Under the pieces are notes generated by a model. That model was not told the origin of the DNA and made no database searches. It worked only from the letters and a program-made list of their open reading frames with translations. The translations under genes and the position numbers were made by a program. From NCBI RefSeq assembly GCF_004362515.1, contig NZ_SNXU01000001.1, positions 62,001-126,000 on the forward strand: 64,000 nucleotides of DNA, given 5' to 3'. Positions within the stretch are counted from its first letter, which is position 1. Every line of letters starts with the position of its first letter. The stretch comes from Actinokineospora alba (lineage in GTDB: Bacteria; Actinomycetota; Actinomycetes; Mycobacteriales; Pseudonocardiaceae). Shown one piece after another: positions 61,523 to 64,000 of the stretch.

Positions 61523-63706
61523 TCAGGACTTTTCCAGATATTCCGCCCGGTCTTCGGCGACCAGTTGGCGGACCATCGTGGCCAATCCCGGATACGGCTT
61601 GAGGTCCGGGTCGTCGGCGATGAGCGCCTGGGCCACGACCCGGGCGTCGGCGATGACGTCCTCGTCGCGCAGCAGCGACAGCATCTTGAGCCCGGAGCGC
61701 GAACCGGACTGGCTCGACCCGAGGATGTCGCCCTCGCGCCGCATCTCCAGGTCGAGCCGGGCGAGCTCGAAACCGTCCAAAGTGGACGCCACGGCGGCCA
61801 GTCGGTCGCGGGTCGCGGTGCCGCCCGGCATCTCCGTGACCAGCAGACACAGCCCCGGCGCGCTGCCTCGGCCGACCCGGCCACGCAGCTGGTGGAGCTG
61901 GCTGACACCGAACCGGTCGGCGTCCATGATCACCATGGCGGTCGCGTTGGGCACGTTGACGCCGACCTCGACGACCGTCGTCGCGACGAGCACATCGATC
62001 TCGCCCGCCGCGAACGCGCGCATCACGCGGTCCTTCTCGTCGGGCGCCAGCCGCCCGTGCAGGATGCCCAGTCGCAGCCCCGCGAGCGCGCCCTCGGCCA
62101 GTAGCGGCGCCACGTCGGCCACGGCCAGCGGCGGCCTGCGGTCGGTCCCGGAGTCCTTAGGGGGTTCCCCCTCATTTGTGTCCTCCGAAGATGCCTCCTC
62201 GCCGATGCGCGGGCAGACGACGTAGGCCTGGTGGCCCTTGGAGACCTCCTCGCGGATGCGCTCCCAGACCCGGTCGAGCCACGCGGGCTTCTCCGACACC
62301 GGCACGACGTTGGTCGAGATCGGGGACCGGCCCGCCGGGAGTTCGCGCAGCGCCGAGGTCTCCAGGTCGCCGTAGACCGTCATCGCGACCGTGCGCGGGA
62401 TCGGCGTCGCGGTCATGACCAGCACGTGCGGGCTGACGTTCTCCCCCGCCCGCGCGCGCAGGGCGTCGCGCTGCTCGACGCCGAAGCGGTGCTGCTCGTC
62501 GACGACGACGAAACCCAGGTCGGCGAAGGAGACCTTGTCCTGGATCAGCGCGTGCGTGCCGACGACGATGCCCGCGGCGCCGCTGGCCGCGTCGAGCAGT
62601 GCCTGCTTGCGTTGCGGCGCGGTCAAGGACCCGGTGAGCAGCGTGATGCTGGTGGCGTTCTCCGCGCCGCCGAGCTGACCACCCTGGGCGAGGTCGCCCA
62701 GCATCTCGGCGAGCGAGCGGGCGTGTTGCGCGGCAAGGACTTCCGTGGGCGCGAGGAGCGCGGCCTGCCGACCGGAGTCGACGACCTGCAGCATCGCGCG
62801 CAGGGCCACGATCGTCTTGCCGGAGCCGACTTCGCCTTGCAGCAGCCTGCTCATCGGGTGGCTGCCGGAGAGGTCCTCGGCGATCGCGTGGCCGACCTCG
62901 ACCTGGCCCTTGGTGAGCGTGAACGGCAGCCGCTGGTCGAACGCGTCGAGGATTCCGTCCGGCCGTGGCGGGCACGCGGGCGCGGGGCGGGCGCCGCTGG
63001 CCATCCGCCGCTGGGCGAGCACGAGCTGGAGTGCCAGCGCCTCGTCCCACTTGAGCCGGGTCTTCGCGGACTCGACGTCGGCCCAGTCGGCGGGCAGGTG
63101 GATCGCGCGAACCGACGCGTCGTACTCCGCGAGGCCGAGCTTGTCGCGCAGCTCGTCGGGGAACGGGTCCTCGATCTCGTCGAGCATCCCCAGCGTCTGG
63201 CTGACGCACTGGGCGATCTGCCAGGACTGGATCTTCGCCGAGGCCGGGTAGACCGGGATCAGGCTGCCCGCGAACTCCCCGGCGTCGACCTCGTCGGTCG
63301 ACTCGAACAGCTGGTAATCGGGGTTGGCGAGCTGCAGCTTGTTGCGGAACGCGGTGACCTTGCCCGCGAAGAGCGCGTTGAGCCCCGGCTTGAGCTTGTC
63401 CAGGTGCCAGGGCTGGTTGAAGAACGCACACTCCAGCGACTTGCTGCCGTCGGTGAGGACGACCTCGATGATCGACCCGCGCTTGGTCTTCATCTGCCGC
63501 TTGTTGACCGAGACGACCTTCGCCATCACCGTGACGTGCTCGCCGACCTCCAGCCCGGCGATCTCGGTGAGCTTGCCGCGCTCTGCGTAGCGGCGGGGGT
63601 AGTGGCGCAGCAGCTCGCCCGCGGTCTCCAAGGAGAACGCGGCCTTCAGCGCGTCGGCCGACTTCTTGCCCACCACCCGGTCGAGCTTCTCGCTCAGCGA
63701 AGCCAT
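61523..63706 (-). CDS. recG: ATP-dependent DNA helicase RecG
   Basis: 727 aa from the ATG at 63704-63706 (MASLSEKLDRVVGKKSADAL). The N-terminal wedge/OB domain (about residues 45-150) binds branched DNA. Helicase motifs follow: LLQGEVGSGKTIVALRAML (I), VVVDEQHRFGVEQRDAL (II), VMTATPIPRTVAMT (III), VATTVVEVGVNVPNATAMVI and QLRGRVGRGSAPG (V and VI). It remodels stalled replication forks and Holliday junctions. In Streptomyces recG is near rsmD; here about 16 kb of other genes lie between. Confidence 0.96.
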   Translation of the reverse strand: MASLSEKLDRVVGKKSADALKAAFSLETAGELLRHYPRRYAERGKLTEIAGLEVGEHVTVMAKVVSVNKRQMKTKRGSIIEVVLTDGSKSLECAFFNQPWHLDKLKPGLNALFAGKVTAFRNKLQLANPDYQLFESTDEVDAGEFAGSLIPVYPASAKIQSWQIAQCVSQTLGMLDEIEDPFPDELRDKLGLAEYDASVRAIHLPADWADVESAKTRLKWDEALALQLVLAQRRMASGARPAPACPPRPDGILDAFDQRLPFTLTKGQVEVGHAIAEDLSGSHPMSRLLQGEVGSGKTIVALRAMLQVVDSGRQAALLAPTEVLAAQHARSLAEMLGDLAQGGQLGGAENATSITLLTGSLTAPQRKQALLDAASGAAGIVVGTHALIQDKVSFADLGFVVVDEQHRFGVEQRDALRARAGENVSPHVLVMTATPIPRTVAMTVYGDLETSALRELPAGRSPISTNVVPVSEKPAWLDRVWERIREEVSKGHQAYVVCPRIGEEASSEDTNEGEPPKDSGTDRRPPLAVADVAPLLAEGALAGLRLGILHGRLAPDEKDRVMRAFAAGEIDVLVATTVVEVGVNVPNATAMVIMDADRFGVSQLHQLRGRVGRGSAPGLCLLVTEMPGGTATRDRLAAVASTLDGFELARLDLEMRREGDILGSSQSGSRSGLKMLSLLRDEDVIADARVVAQALIADDPDLKPYPGLATMVRQLVAEDRAEYLEKS

Positions 63707-63797
63707 ACTTCTCCGTTCCGCACTCGGCTCGCCCAATTATGTCGACTCACACCGACACCGGCACGCGCCCCTCGTCGTGCCTGTGGACAAACTCCGG

Positions 63798-64000
63798 CTA
63801 TTCGAGGCCGAGCGTGAGCACCGAATCGGACTGGCCGCCGCGGTAGACCACCAGTTCGGCTTCCGGCCGCGCGGTGCGCAGGTACTCGGCCAGCGCCTCG
63901 GCGAGGCCATCGGGGGCGTCGCGGCCGAGCAGCGCGGTCACCAGTTCCCCGCCTACCGCGAGCATCCGCTCGACCACCCCGCACGCCACCTTGATCAACG
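63798..64000 (-). CDS. DAK-phosphatase/FakA-like protein, C-terminal end only
   Basis: The last 67 codons of a gene whose start is beyond the window, ending in TAG at 63798-63800. The tail reads VVERMLAVGGELVTALLGRD and ELVVYRGGQSDSVLTLGLE, which matches the C-terminus of actinobacterial DAK2/DegV-linked (FakA/YloV-like) proteins. The known gene order, DAK protein then recG, supports this. FakA-type proteins phosphorylate fatty acids bound by FakB. The 91-bp gap to recG shows no further gene. Confidence 0.75.
   Translation of the reverse strand, partial: LIKVACGVVERMLAVGGELVTALLGRDAPDGLAEALAEYLRTARPEAELVVYRGGQSDSVLTLGLE

Overview
The window is high-G+C actinobacterial chromosome. GTG and TTG starts are common, ATGA, GTGA and TGATG gene junctions are frequent, and neighbours are tightly packed. 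The core gene order (yraN-comM, rnhB-lepB-rplS-trmD-rimM-khpA-rpsP, ffh, amtB-glnB-glnD, ftsY, smc, mutM-rnc-rpmF-DUF177-sepIVA-coaD-rsmD, pyc, recG-DAK) matches the conserved block known from Streptomyces and Mycobacterium. Gene content and accessory families point to a filamentous actinomycete, most likely Pseudonocardiales. That placement is inference from gene content, not from a search.

Layout. 1-9.9 kb (minus strand): an operon-like run with the 5' part of comM/yifB, a small PAST-rich ORF, yraN, a DUF2469 gene, rnhB, three tandem lepB signal peptidases, rplS, trmD, an HEXXH metalloprotein with a 44-aa upstream microORF, rimM, khpA and rpsP. 10-16.4 kb: pxpA, a CPBP protease-like protein, an amidohydrolase coupled to ffh, and a divergent large membrane protein. 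16.5-20.8 kb: the nitrogen-control operon amtB-glnB-glnD with GlnR-like boxes upstream. 20.8-32 kb: an FhuF-like Fe-S protein, DUF6986-aceB, ftsY, anmK coupled to a sodium:solute symporter, two GNATs flanking a Tat-exported cytokinin-dehydrogenase-like flavoenzyme, and a small membrane protein. 32-45.6 kb: smc, an ECF sigma/anti-sigma pair, acylphosphatase, a threonine-rich stalk protein and an exported CAP-domain protein, a PadR-HAAS pair with a palindromic operator, a VOC protein, then mutM-rnc-rpmF-DUF177-sepIVA-coaD-rsmD.

45.7-61.4 kb, between rsmD and recG, is the most accessory part. It holds a HelD-type RNA polymerase ATPase followed by a GGDEF enzyme, a complex inverted-repeat cluster, pyc, an exported discoidin protein, a subtilase with an altered oxyanion position, a Scy/DivIVA-like coiled-coil protein, a decayed CHAT/DUF6642-like gene and a large hairpin element. 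It ends with a three-gene operon coding for a BesD-related non-heme iron oxygenase, a SAM methyltransferase and a eukaryote-like carnitine acyltransferase, with its own promoter and a palindrome. The window closes with recG and the 3' end of a DAK-phosphatase gene.

The best candidate for an undescribed system is that last operon (57.9-61.4 kb). Hydroxylation, N/O-methylation and O-acylation of one small molecule would give an acyl-carnitine-like product. No tRNA, rRNA, CRISPR array, prophage or intact insertion sequence was seen.
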